Assembly (NCBI GenBank): GCA_035610835.1
Contig: CM069442.1
Span: 64,687,800 to 64,751,799 of the forward strand
DNA: 64,000 nucleotides
Direction: 5' to 3'
Origin: Ophiura sarsii
Lineage: Eukaryota > Echinodermata > Ophiuroidea > Amphilepidida > Ophiuridae
Made by a program: the position numbers and the translations under genes. The notes under the pieces were generated by a model. That model worked only from the letters and a program-made list of their open reading frames with translations. It did not search any database and had not been told where the DNA came from. Shown one piece after another: positions 1 to 10,732 of the stretch; position 1 is the stretch's first letter; every line of letters begins with the position of its first letter.

Positions 1-2
1 CA

Positions 3-306
3 ATGGAAATACCCACACCACCCAGGGTTGTCTATGTAGGAACTACACACTTTTACAAAGGAAATAAATTAGTTGAAAGTGTGGTCCTAGTGGGAATCGA
101 ACTATGGACCTCTGCTTTTCAAAGCATCTCTCAACCATTAGACCAACGATGGATGAACTGGTCAGGACATGATTTTGATCCCACTTACGCATTAACGGAG
201 TAAATCAATAATAATATTATCATGATCAGCACGCATAATATCATGAATAGAGCTGCTATTCACATGATCATGTACCCAGGGTAGACAGACATGTGGGTAT
301 TTCCAT
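3..306. mobile_element. Small TIR element containing a tRNA-like sequence
   Basis: A 15-bp perfect inverted repeat (ATGGAAATACCCACA at 3-17, its complement at 292-306) bounds about 304 bp. Inside, on the minus strand at roughly 83-152, lie an A-box-like TGGTCTAATGG and a B-box-like TTCGATTCC, as in a tRNA or tRNA-derived SINE head, but the anticodon arm folds with a 4-base loop, so this is not a working tRNA. Short hairpins fill 220-290. The family is not recognised. Confidence 0.5.
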
Positions 307-574
307 GACTGTATCAGTCACTGTTTACTGATATGCGTCTTCTTTTTTTAAAAGATGTAACGAATAACATACCGTTATCGCAATTGAATTGATGTATCAT
401 ACCTTTTGTGGAACAATTGCCGCGTCACATCATGCATGCCTCATCACTGACTTAATTTAAGAAGATGTTAAAAACTCACTTATTCCACCGTCATAGTCAT
501 GATAGTGCAAGTGACACTGTTTTTATAATGTATGTTTTATTAAATTATTAAACGCTGTGGTACCATTGTATAAT

Positions 575-626
575 GTATAAGAACGCTATATAAATGCTCA
601 TTGTTATGTTATGTTATGTTTATACA
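575..626 (+). repeat. LINE-type 3' tail remnant
   Basis: The string CGCTATATAAATGC is followed by short tandem TTATG units. This resembles the conserved 3' ends of CR1/L2-like retroelements seen in invertebrate deuterostomes. A similar tail lies at 63894-63934. No coding part is present here. Confidence 0.35.
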
Positions 627-731
627 GAAAATACGCCTTATGATATCATTTTAAAACATCTATGGCAAATGAACTGTTTAATATTTACATTATAATAGGC
701 TCAGTGACTGTTTCTCTGGGTTTCATTATAG

Positions 732-860
732 AACGTGTTGAAAAAGGACCCTGTTATCCAAACCCTTGCCTTAATGGAGGCACATGCGCAGTCAGGTTTA
801 GGATTTCATATCGTTGCACATGCGCACCGGGTTTTTCAGGATTAAGGTGTAGCGCAATGG
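732..860 (+). CDS. Exon: EGF-like domain
   Basis: Acceptor AG at 730-731, donor GTGAGT at 861. It is 43 codons long with phase 1 at both ends. The cysteine pattern PCxxxPCLNGGTC, CTCAPGFSGLRC is a classic EGF domain. Lacking the N-terminal D/N calcium motif, it is probably not calcium-binding. Confidence 0.88.
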
Positions 861-3800
861 GTGAGTTCATTTATTTAAACACTCCCTCTCATCTGAAGTA
901 CGAACGTGACGTCAGAGCATAGACCGGAGCTTATCATCGGGCAAGATTCTTACGATTCGCTTACGGAGCGCAATCGAAAATCGTAAATATTGCGTCTTTC
1001 ACTGTAATAAGCACTGATGCCACGTTGTTATTTCAGGTGGGATGAATTATGTGATCCTTCTCTCCGATTGATAATGTATCCAATGAGGAATTGTCTATTT
1101 AACACATGTCACGCATATAGACAAACGTGAAGTTGGTGCTTTTTTTCCTTTCAAGAAAATCAATTTATACTCAACTTATATTCATCCATTAAATCAGAGT
1201 GCCCATCAGACACGCCCGCTGTTGCATGTTTCACCAATCCTTGTGATGATAATTCATGTGCTGCTTATCCTGACTCGAGATGTAGTGCCAACTTTTGCGG
1301 AGGTTGTAACGCCGTATACTTTGACGACGATGGCAATGCAGTTGACTGCAACGACCAAGGTGAATATGATAAAACAAAATACATTCTTTACAACAAGACG
1401 ATATTCATGTGGTCAAAATGTACCTTATACATTCATCATCATTGATTTACTTCTAATTGTCACTTGATGTTGTTATTTCTAAAACATGTCGAAACCACTG
1501 CAAAGCCCAGTAACATTCATAAAGCCCCTCTTCTTTGCTTCGTCACCTTATCTGTATAAATCACAACGAAATTTGGTTTGAGCTTATTTTATTTTGTCAA
1601 GATCTTGTCAATATGCAATGGGGTATTTTTTTCTCCTTTTAACTTTCATACTATAATAAGTAGGTGGAGGTGATTGCACTGACAAAGACGGTAACCTCGT
1701 ACGGGAAGGAGACACATTCAGACCTTTGAATACATGCACGGATTGCATCTGCAGATCGGGTGAACCCCTCTGTCCCGTTGTGGACTGTTTTCAGCCACGA
1801 AACGCACCTTTTTGCACTACGCGCATTGGTCCCGAGTTCCCGGAGGTATGCTGCCCTCAATTTGACTGCCCTCAAGGTGAGTTTTACGTAGCTACGTGTG
1901 CTTCGAAAAGTAACTTACTGGGTACCAGGTGTAGAAGGAGATAATAGTCCTTTGTGGGACCTGCAGTTAAGTATAGAGTACTAATCTCTACACGCAACAC
2001 TATAGTTTCACGTTTCATTCCGTGGACGTGTATGTCTACGACGCCGGACTATAACTCAAATGGGACTATGGCTCCTTTCACACTGGTAATACATATGCTC
2101 ATACCCCAAAATCATACATCAACCATAACAATATTGAATTAAGATTGGTTGAATGTTAAGACAGCTATGTGTCAAAAACCAAATCAAAGTACAATTGTAA
2201 TTGTTGCATGGTTCTTCAACGTGCACCCTCCGAGCTCCGAGTCGAGTACCAATACGTAGATGATTGATTCACTGGTGTAGGGCTAGCTCACCTAACGACT
2301 GTGGGGTGAGTATCGGGGATACTTCAATTGATCAATACGCCCCATGAACATAAATATCACAGTGACACTGAGGTGCAACAATTAAATTCGTACTTTGTCT
2401 CATTTATTTCCGTTACAAGATCTTCACGAACAATATCTTACATTAAAGCGACAGCATTACTCCAAATGTTTTATCATTATTTCAAGATATTGAGCTATTA
2501 ATAGCATGTATTACTTCGTAAGTTACTCTTTGAGCAATGTAATTCACTACACCTGAAAACAGCGTCAGCAGTGATCCCATGCAGATGATTGATTTTCAAC
2601 TTCATGCGTGAACGCGTGCACTCTTCGTACTCGTTTGTTCTTCAGCGACGCCAAACGCTTAAATCGTCAATCCAGTGGATCATGTGGATATAAGGTTCTA
2701 ATTATATAGGAGACCAATTGGCAAATGTTTATGAATTGTCTATTATCAATAAGGTATGAATACCATAATTATGGTGCTTCGTGATTTATGTAACAACCAC
2801 TTTTATTTTCCACTTTGAATTAGGTTGCATAGATCGACCGGGACCTATGCGACCGTTTGGTCAGCAATTCGAAGATGGCTGTGAATTTTGCACGTGTGAC
2901 AGGTCGGGATACACTATTTGTAGTCCAGTACCTTGTCCTTTGCTTGATGCTAAACCAGGATGTGAGGTAGTCGTTCTTCCAACGACAGAAGGACAATGTT
3001 GTCCACAATATGACATTACTTGCCGTAAGTATTATATCAGTAGTTTTACCAATACCATATCACCTCACAGCCACCGTCTCAATCTCATTTGCATGGGAAA
3101 TATTTCTCGTGTGGGGTGAAGGAGGCATAAGTACTTAATATATGGCAGCTCGAATAGGATTTAAGAATTATACCCAACCCTCCAAATGATTAGCTGATTT
3201 CGACATAATCTTGTTTCCTGAACGGAATGCCTGTTTGTTGGCATGTATACACGACTGTGTGAAGACGACTTGAAAGACGTTGACATCGATAACATAGGCC
3301 TATACTCATACGTTCTAGTTTAGCGTTCCGGACTTAAGCAACATTGGTTAATCAGTGGTTAAGCACGGTAATTATCACTATTATATGTATCGATCGGTTT
3401 GTAACTTTATATCAATTAACGAATGTGTTTTATTAACTATTCGATTGATACTTGTTTCACTTTGAAGCGACTATATTTATCAAGGAGCCGGAGGACTCTT
3501 ACCTAGTTCGCTATAGTCAACCCGTAACCCTGACTTGTAGCGCAGATGTTTCCAGCAGAGAGCTCATTTCATTTGATTGCAATGGTCAAGCTATTGAAAA
3601 CACACGAATTCGATACACTGAGGAAGAAGGCAATACTGTTGCATCTTTAGGTAAGTCCATGTTTTAGGTACTACGTACGTGTAGTATCGTGTATTGTTAA
3701 GTTCTAGTAAATTGATATTCATATACTGATTATCATACAGGAAATAGTGACTCTCGCCTGAGGGCGTTAACTAGTTCACTTCAGTAACTCAAATTTGGCA

Positions 3801-6800
3801 AATGGCACATACAGTTAAGCCCACAATTATTCATACCCTTTGAAAAATATGAGTTTTTTGCGTTTTTCTCATAACTATACCAGCTGGAGTGGTGGAACTT
3901 TCGCTTTACACTAAAGACAATTAGTTTGCAAGTACAAATCAATATATTTGGGCTCAACATTTTTTGCATAACAATAGAATTGAACAAGAATTGTGTTTTT
4001 ATGCCTGTCCAAAATTATTCATACCCCCATACCAATTCTCAGGATTGAGGCAATTTGTTGTGATAATACATATTTTTTGACATTCCAAACATTCTTTATA
4101 TTGTGTGATATTGTTATGCAATTATTCCACGATGTGTGCATACAATGTGGATGCATTATAAATGTGTCCTTTTGAATGTACAGTGAAGGATGTTATAGGA
4201 CAACACTCTAGCTCTTTGTCAGCATGGCGAAGAAGATCAAATAACTCAGTGAGCAACAAATAACTCAGTGAGGACCTTTTTGTGCATATTGTGAATGCTC
4301 ACAAAGAGGGGAAAGACTACAGACCTATTTCGAAACAATTCTAAGTGCCAGAATCCACGATACAAAGCATAATTAGAAAGAACAAGAAGTTCAACTTAGT
4401 AAAAAACATTGAAAGACGCAGTCGGAAGACAACGGTGTCCTCTTGTTTGGCGAGAAAAGTATTGCGAAAGGCCAACAACAATCCACAAATTGCCAAGGTT
4501 GTTCAGGAGAGCATTGACGGTGATCTGTGGATTATAGTTGGCCTTTCACCATACTTTTCTTGTCAAACGAGGGGACACCGTTGGCTTCCGACAGTGTCCT
4601 TCAAGGTTTTTAACTGAATTGAACGTCTTATTCTTCCTAATTATGCTTTGTATGGTTGAATCTGGCACTTGGAATTGCTTCAAAATAGCTTGTAGCTTTT
4701 CCCCTATGTGTGCGCATTCACAATATGCACACACGAAGGTCCTCACTGAGTTCTTTGGTCTTCTTCGCCATGCTGACAAGGAGCTAGAGTGTTGTCCTAT
4801 AATATCCCTCACTGTACATTCAATAGGACACATTTGTAATGCATCCACATTGTATGCACACATCATGGAATAATTGCATAACAATATAAAAGCCTATCAC
4901 ACAATATAAAGAATGTTTGGAATGTCAGCATGTGTATTATCACACAAACAATGGCCTCAATCCTGAGACTTGGTATGGGGTATGAATAATTTTGGACATG
5001 CATAAAAACACAATTTTCGTTCAATTCTATTTTTATGCAAACAATGTTGAGCCCAAATATATTGATTTGTACTTGCAAACTAACTGTCCTTTGTGTAAAG
5101 CGAAAGTTCCACCACTCCAGCTGGTATAGATATGAGAAAAATGCAAAAAACTCATATTTTTCAAAGGGTATGAATAATTGTGGGCTTAACTGTACATATT
5201 TGTGATTAGGTCTTCAAAATATTTATCTTTCCCTTTATTGTATTTGTATACTGTATTGTAAAACAATTCAGTTTCAAGTAACATTGTAGCATAATCATGA
5301 ATTTTGCATGGTATGTTCGGTAATTGTAAAGCACCGGTATAGTAACCCGGAAGTCCCAGGTTCAATTCCTAGATGGTCAGTGATCTTTTACTAATGTGTA
5401 AATACATTACGAGTTTCCTGTCTTAAAACCACCAGCACATACCACCAGCGATAAGAGCCACATCGATAATCAGTGGTGGAACTTCAGATTTTTTTTCAAC
5501 TAGCCAGTCAGGCAGGTAACTCGCAGAATTTACCTGCCCGACAAAAATTCCACCAGCCCAAGGTTTTTCATAATATTTTGCAGCAAACAATTAAGAGCAA
5601 GACTACTTTTAAACTACAATTACATGTTTTTGTCTTTATTGTACGATGTTCCACTGTAACCCTAGCCCGTAACAGTTCCTCGTATTCATCATGTTCATCT
5701 ATCCAATACTCTCTTTAATCTCCTATCAACCTGATCTCCTCTATCATCATGACACACGATAATTTGTTGATGAAATTACCCTGAACTTACTGCTACTTAC
5801 ACTTTGAGCTTCAAAAATGTTACCCGCCAATCGGACGGGTACCTTTGTATCTTCACCCGCCCGACACGAAAGTTACCCGCTATGGGCGGGCGGGTGGGTC
5901 TTATTTCCATCCCTGTCGATAATCATGAATCATTTGAATAAACATTTTACATCTGTTTACATTTGTCAATGCAGAAAACTATTTTTAGACTGACATTGTC
6001 ATGTTACATTTTAGTCTTTAACATTGGGTTTGATATTGTTCCTAGCTATTGTATGCTGAATACTTTAGTAATGCGCATATTCTGGAATAGTTGACGGGGA
6101 TTTTAAGGCATACACCTGTTTATTAATTATCACGGAATCTTATTTGAATTGGACATCTAATTTTGTGTAGTGGTTATTTATATAATATTTCCATTTATTT
6201 GAGCACGTTCCCATCATTTCAGACATTTCAAGGTTGGAGTTTGAAGACCACACGACCGGGGAAAATTTCTGGTGCGAATGTGTAGCTATCGATAGAAACC
6301 AAGAAACGTTTCGAAGTCGAAAGGCATATGTTGCAGTATCATGTAAGTTGCGTAATGCAGTAGTTCTATTTCCATAGTATAAAATCCAAATTACTCACTT
6401 GAACACCGTTTGAAAGTCGTTAACCCAAGCACAATGACAGAATTCTAAGGCTGTACGAACAACATATTTTGGAAACTTTCGAACTATGGCCAGGATCTTT
6501 GTACCTACAAAAGGTGTAATGTTTGAGATTGAGACAAATGATCGATTTCATCTTTCTTACAGATTCCTTAAGCGCGTTTGTAGAATTGTGTAGCCGGGAT
6601 ACAACTGTGTTGTGTCCATGGCACGAAATCTGATTTTGATTTTTTTTTTCCTCCAGATTTAATGATTGATCAAATCGCTGCTAATCCTTTACAACAAACA
6701 TACCTTGAAACGTATGATCAAATTAATCCTGGACAATCACCTTTTTTAGTTCAATACATAATACGCTCAAAAACCTTCATCCACGACATTTGCCTAGATA

Positions 6801-7135
6801 CATTAGCAAATACAATTTGTTTAATATTTATGATTATAGACATCAGAAAGAATTTTGAACAAGATCCTATGGACATCTCCGCGATTGCCGGTGAGACTAT
6901 CCTACTACGCTGCAGACCACCAACTGGATACCCGACACCAATAGTGACCTGGGAAAAAGACGGAGCTACCCTGGATATATCGACCAGCGAGCGCCTTACC
7001 ATGATCGCAGACGGTAGTCTGGAAATCAGCGATATTGAGACCCTAGACGCCGGACAATACGTTTGTGTTGCGGAAAACGTTGCATACCTACGAAGTAGCG
7101 AAACGGCCGTGGTCACTGTTTCTGATAGAAAATAA
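732..7135 (+). CDS. 3' part of a secreted EGF/Cys-rich/VWC/VWC/Ig/Ig protein with UNC5-type Ig domains
   Basis: Seven exons join in one frame: 732-860, 1198-1359, 1664-1876, 2824-3024, 3468-3650, 6223-6342, 6840-7135. All six introns are GT-AG and phase 1. Domain order is EGF, an unnamed Cys-rich module with a CGGC motif, two VWC domains, an Ig domain split over two exons, and a single-exon I-set Ig. The Ig pair carries hallmarks of UNC5 netrin receptors: an EPED start, WCECVA around the second cysteine of Ig1, RSRKAYV, then a short linker into Ig2 beginning YIRKNFEQDP, and CRPPTGYP. The reading frame stops directly after Ig2 and is followed by AATAAA, so no TSP1, membrane or cytoplasmic region follows. 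This predicts a soluble extracellular protein, perhaps a netrin- or BMP-pathway modulator (inference). The 5' end, with any signal peptide, lies outside the window or was not recognised. Confidence 0.8.
1198..1359 (+). CDS. Exon: Cys-rich CGGC module
   Basis: A phase 1-1 exon of 54 codons. It contains about eight cysteines with the spacing CP...CFTNPC...C...C...FCGGCNAVYFDDDG. I have the impression of similar modules in invertebrate extracellular matrix and inhibitor proteins but cannot assign a domain name. Confidence 0.75.
1664..1876 (+). CDS. Exon: VWC domain 1
   Basis: A phase 1-1 exon of 71 codons, acceptor TAG at 1661-1663, donor GTGAGT at 1877. The pattern DC, CTDCIC, C, C, C, VCCPQFDC is that of a von Willebrand factor C (chordin-type) domain, a module often binding BMP or TGF-beta ligands. 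Confidence 0.88.
2824..3024 (+). CDS. Exon: VWC domain 2
   Basis: A phase 1-1 exon of 67 codons, acceptor TTAG at 2820-2823, donor GTAAGT at 3025. The pattern GC, CEFCTC, C, C, C, QCCPQYDITC marks a second VWC domain in tandem with the first. Confidence 0.88.
3468..3650 (+). CDS. Exon: first half of UNC5-like Ig1
   Basis: A phase 1-1 exon of 61 codons, donor GTAAGT at 3651. It reads FIKEPEDSYLV, then VTLTC (first Ig cysteine) and FDCNG. These motifs match the start of UNC5 Ig1, which has the same extra cysteine. Confidence 0.82.
3812..5192. mobile_element. Palindromic Tc1-like transposon remnant
   Basis: The element begins CAGTTAAGCCC and ends GGGCTTAACTG, flanked by TA on both sides (3810-3811, 5193-5194), the Tc1/mariner target duplication. 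The two halves are inverted copies of one Tc1 5' end. Each encodes part of a Tc1 transposase DNA-binding domain (STIQSIIRKNK motif), on plus at about 4345-4500 and on minus at about 4550-4770. The axis is near 4478-4545 with a short unpaired loop. No DDE catalytic region is present, so it is non-autonomous. Confidence 0.85.
5325..5385 (+). repeat. Possible tRNA-derived SINE fragment
   Basis: A B-box-like GGTTCAATTCC sits at about 5360 after an AAGTCCCA stretch. No complete tRNA fold can be drawn. It may be a truncated SINE head. Confidence 0.25.
5471..5915. mobile_element. hAT-type MITE
   Basis: An 8-bp target duplication TCGATAAT (5463-5470 and 5916-5923) brackets ends CAGTGGTGGAA and TTCCATCCCTG, imperfect inverted repeats starting with CAG as in hAT elements. 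The interior has GGCGGGTAA-like subterminal repeats and no transposase, so it is non-autonomous. It sits in the same intron as the Tc1 palindrome. Confidence 0.8.
6223..6342 (+). CDS. Exon: second half of UNC5-like Ig1
   Basis: A phase 1-1 exon of 40 codons, acceptor TTTCAG at 6217-6222, donor GTAAGT at 6343. It carries the second Ig cysteine in FWCECVA and then RSRKAYVAVS, a signature of UNC5 Ig1. Confidence 0.82.
6840..7135 (+). CDS. Terminal exon: UNC5-like Ig2 and stop
   Basis: The acceptor is ATAG at 6836-6839. The exon encodes an I-set Ig domain (CRPPTGYP, TWEKDG, DAGQYVCVAEN) and terminates with TAA at 7133-7135, a few residues after the last beta strand. In UNC5 receptors this domain leads into TSP1 repeats; here nothing follows. 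Confidence 0.85.
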
Positions 7136-7158
7136 ACCAACTTTTCACTTCAGTATGA

Positions 7159-7164
7159 AATAAA
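7159..7164 (+). terminator. Polyadenylation signal of the Ig/VWC gene
   Basis: A canonical AATAAA lies 24 bp after the stop codon; another AATAAA overlaps the stop at 7131-7136. This supports the Ig2 exon as the true last exon. Confidence 0.7.
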
Positions 7165-8267
7165 GATTAATTCTAATATGAGATCAAAATATTTAGAATA
7201 ATATTATAGATTATTAGTTGCCTTTATAAGTATCATCATTGCATAAAACATGTTGAATACAAGTTTTAAACAAGAATTATATTTCAATATTTGTATTAGT
7301 ATTTTTGTTCTTCATGTATCCATTAGCTCTATTTCAACATTGTCCTTTTATATGGTTCAAAACATAATATCCATACTCGACCATATTTTGGTCTATGATA
7401 CATAGACATTTGTTTATAAACATTTCAGCGAAGTGTTATTGACTTCCATTCGAAGTAATTTCACAAGTATCTCCGAATTTGACGAGTTTACCGCAACAAA
7501 CGCATTGGTATCATGATTTCACCATGTTCTACAGACCCATGATATTTTTGTACAGTGATAAATGGCGTGTTTTTAATTATAATTCATAGACTATTTTAGA
7601 TAATTTAAAATCAAGACCGGTATAAAATGAAATCATAAATTGAAGAAGTGATCAAACTGGTCAACATTTGATCTCAACACAAATGTATTTATGACGCCGC
7701 CTGGAGTCATCAGTCCTTCTAGCAGAGTGATGATCCGTTGGTGTACAAACATGATAAGAACCTGTGACCACAAAATGTCGTTAAAGACGGGCAGAAGTTA
7801 TATCATGATCCAATTATTGAGCCTCGTCCAAAAAATGTCCGGAGTGATAATTACTTAATGGATGTGTTATTAAATACTTCGATAACTTTCTTATGCAGCA
7901 GGTTGGAGAAAAACTCTGATATTCCGTCAACGTCCCTTTGTTGGCTGAAATGGATTAATAAACCACTTCAATATTTATAGCAACACTTATAATACTACCA
8001 TGACTACAATCAGTTTTTATTTATAAATAATCGAACAAATAATTATCTTGTATGGGCTTTTGAAAGTTTGTAAGCGTAATATGTGACATCTCTCTAATAC
8101 TACTAATACGAGTTTATGTAGAAATAGACTGCACAAAATAAATCAGACATAATTTGTGATTTAGAACCTCAAATATATGCTCGACAAGCCATAGCGTCCC
8201 CTCCTGAAGATGTAAGACCCTTCTACAGAAAGCACGGCAAGCACACATAACCATTATTAAAGGCCTA
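7165..8267. other. Intergenic, no gene recognised
   Basis: AT-rich sequence without convincing exons. A segment at about 7670-7735 (starting TTTGATCTCAACACAAATG) resembles 36351-36430, suggesting an old dispersed repeat. Confidence 0.5.
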
Positions 8268-8684
8268 TAGAGCTAACGTGTGGCAGACGTTTTGGAATAT
8301 TGGTGCACGTTCGTGGACGTGTAAGTTATCATTCGTTCGTGACATATTTGGCATCGGTTAGCTATAGGGGTTTGCAGAGATACGCCGGGGTGTACGTTCA
8401 CGATTTTGAGCGGGTAACAACGTGGTGATCAATACGCTATGTATTCGTTGAATGTTCGCTGCTTGAACGTTTCGCACGTTGGGTATATTGTATTGGTGAT
8501 CATAACACACGCATGTCACCCGCTCAACATTTTAAACATGTTTAAAACACCAGCGTACCTCCGCAAACTTAACGAACCGCTACCGAATTCAACGTATACC
8601 AAATATGTCACGATTCACGAACGAATGACAACTTACACGAACGTACACCCAAATATCCAAAACGTTGGGCACACGTTAGCTCTA
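8268..8684. mobile_element. Fold-back MITE
   Basis: Long imperfect inverted arms begin TAGAGCTAACGTGTG on the left and end with the complement on the right (8670-8684). Matching internal blocks (ACGTTTTGGA, TCATTCGTTCGTG) continue inwards for most of the length. There is no transposase and the family is not recognised. Confidence 0.65.
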
Positions 8685-8708
8685 TTGACACAATTGTGGC
8701 ATAATATC

Positions 8709-8745
8709 ATGGAGGGCGGGGGAGGATGGAGGGCGGGGGAGGATG
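8709..8745 (+). repeat. Two-copy G-rich tandem repeat
   Basis: Two adjacent copies of an 18-bp GGAGGGCGGGGGAGGAT unit. Four G runs make a quadruplex conceivable, but no function is indicated. Confidence 0.5.
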
Positions 8746-8817
8746 GAAACACAAGGTCAAACTCACATCGTACTACTAGCTTATAAATGTTATTTACGGA
8801 ATAAAGCGCAATGTATT

Positions 8818-9055
8818 AACACCAAGCACAAAAAGTCCCTGACCAGGTGCTTTGATGTTGGATAATTCAAAATAGATTATCGTAGCCAACAATCTGAGAT
8901 ACACATTAAATGAGCACATTTCTTCTCTGCAGTTTGATACCTCATTCAACAAAATCGAATGAATACTTTTAAAGTTATGGCGATTTCAATGACCGCGCAT
9001 AACAACAACAAAGTTGCATTAGCATTTTTTTTTGTGGGATATCATTGATTTGTGA
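8818..9055. repeat. Copy of a dispersed repeat family
   Basis: CAAAAAGTCCCTGACCAGG and TGGGATATCATTGATTTGT are shared with the element at about 24524-25290, where the equivalent blocks form the inverted ends. This copy appears to be one half. Confidence 0.4.
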
Positions 9056-9480
9056 ACGGTTTTTGAATAGACCTGATTTTTCGTATGAAAGGTATGCGGG
9101 CGTAGCGCGCGAAAATGTTCGACTTTACATTTATTTGTGCTATGTTTGAGGTACATTGTTCTACCCCAAAAATCAAAAATATTCCATTTTCTGGACACAT
9201 GCGCGCGTATTTTCCGACCATGATTTTGGATCTCCTGGACCGCGTTCCATGCCATAAACACTACAAATGGATCAGAACACTTCGGATGTGTTCACCGATA
9301 TATGTTACGGTTTTTGAATAGACCTGATTTTTCGTATGCGGGCGTAGCACGCGAAAAAGTTCGACTTTACATTTATTTGTGCTATGTTTGAGGTATATAC
9401 ATTGTTGCTTTAAACAAGCTTCTACCCAAAAATCAAAAATATTCCATTTTCTGGACACATGCGCGCGTAGCGTTCGATTT
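9056..9480 (+). repeat. Two-copy direct repeat, 252-bp period
   Basis: A block from GGTTTTTGAATAGACCTG through CATTTTCTGGACACATGCG occurs at about 9056-9206 and 9308-9467. The second copy carries a small insertion. No coding capacity is evident. Confidence 0.75.
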
Positions 9481-10732
9481 TTTTTTCGGTTTGTGTAATT
9501 TTGACCATCATAATTCCATAATTCCTCTTGTCAAATAAACCGACAGTGCCAATCTCAACCAACAGACAGTCAATATTAGAGGAGGCGATCGCCCCTTCGC
9601 CTCCCCCTCTTGTTACGCCACAAAACACATACGGTATGCCTTACACATGTAAGTTTTCTGAACAGTTTTAGAACACATATCTTGTACACTTGCAATCCGT
9701 TCAACCTTTTCTTTTTTTCTGTGCTCAAAAGTAAATCAATAGAGCATCACTCTACATAGTAGTTGTCAATGTAACACTTCACTTCATTGAACATGTTGAA
9801 CAGACGACAGAGTTGCTCCCTTGAGCACGAAATAGTGGAGAATTTGGCATATTTTGAATGAGGTATTGTTGGAAACAAGAACATTTTAGCTTTCTATTGA
9901 CAAGTATTTCAATATGAATATCGTCAAAAAAAATTACTGAGTGCATCTTTATACAAATATAATTCTATTACAGTTGAACCATCATTCAAATCAATATCGA
10001 CGACGTATGGATAATTGCATGGTAAACAATTACTGTAGAGAAGAGTGAGTAGTGAAGAGTGAATTTTTACTTTGTATTGTATATCATATTGATATACATT
10101 TTATTTTGAAAAAATATAAATCATAATGATTGAGAGAAATTTGTTCACGACACGTGCCGTGAACAATGTCACTCATCCGTGTGGGCTATGGGGCTTTGTT
10201 TGAACTCGCACTTACACCATCTGAGATTCGAATTAGCATATAGCAATCACTACTTGTCCTACCCCATAAAAAGTATATATTTTCTGAACGGTAATCTCAC
10301 AAGGAATCCAAATATGCTATTGGAATTTAGAGGACCTAATGGTAACATGTTGTGATTAAGAATGTAAAAATATTATCGATTTTTTTTCATATTTTGATTT
10401 AAGCTCAATAATATTTGTATACCTATCCCAATCATAATTTTACTGTGCATATTAGTTCCTCATGCAATTACCTATCAGGTAATCAGATAATTTCGCTATC
10501 ATCGGTTGAATACTTTTTTTTGCTATAGTCATGTATGTAAAACCGATGAATTTGTTACACTATGGTTGTCACGTTTGTTGAAACAGAATCTTATAGAATA
10601 TAAAATAATCTATAAAATGAGAGTAAAATCATGTTTGCACCATACAGGGATGAGGAGTTATTGTAAATTGAACGTAGAATTGGGAACATTTTCTATATTC
10701 CCCATAGAGATTGTATACAGCGCCGTCGCCAC
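9481..10732. other. Intergenic, no gene recognised
   Basis: AT-rich sequence with short reading frames only. No domain or splice-supported exon was found. Confidence 0.45.

Noticed and set aside
83..152. Functional tRNA gene on the minus strand
   Set aside because: A and B boxes are present but the anticodon arm cannot form a 7-base loop, and the sequence lies inside an inverted-repeat element.
6751..7140. 129-codon open frame on the minus strand
   Set aside because: It is the antisense of the Ig2 exon.
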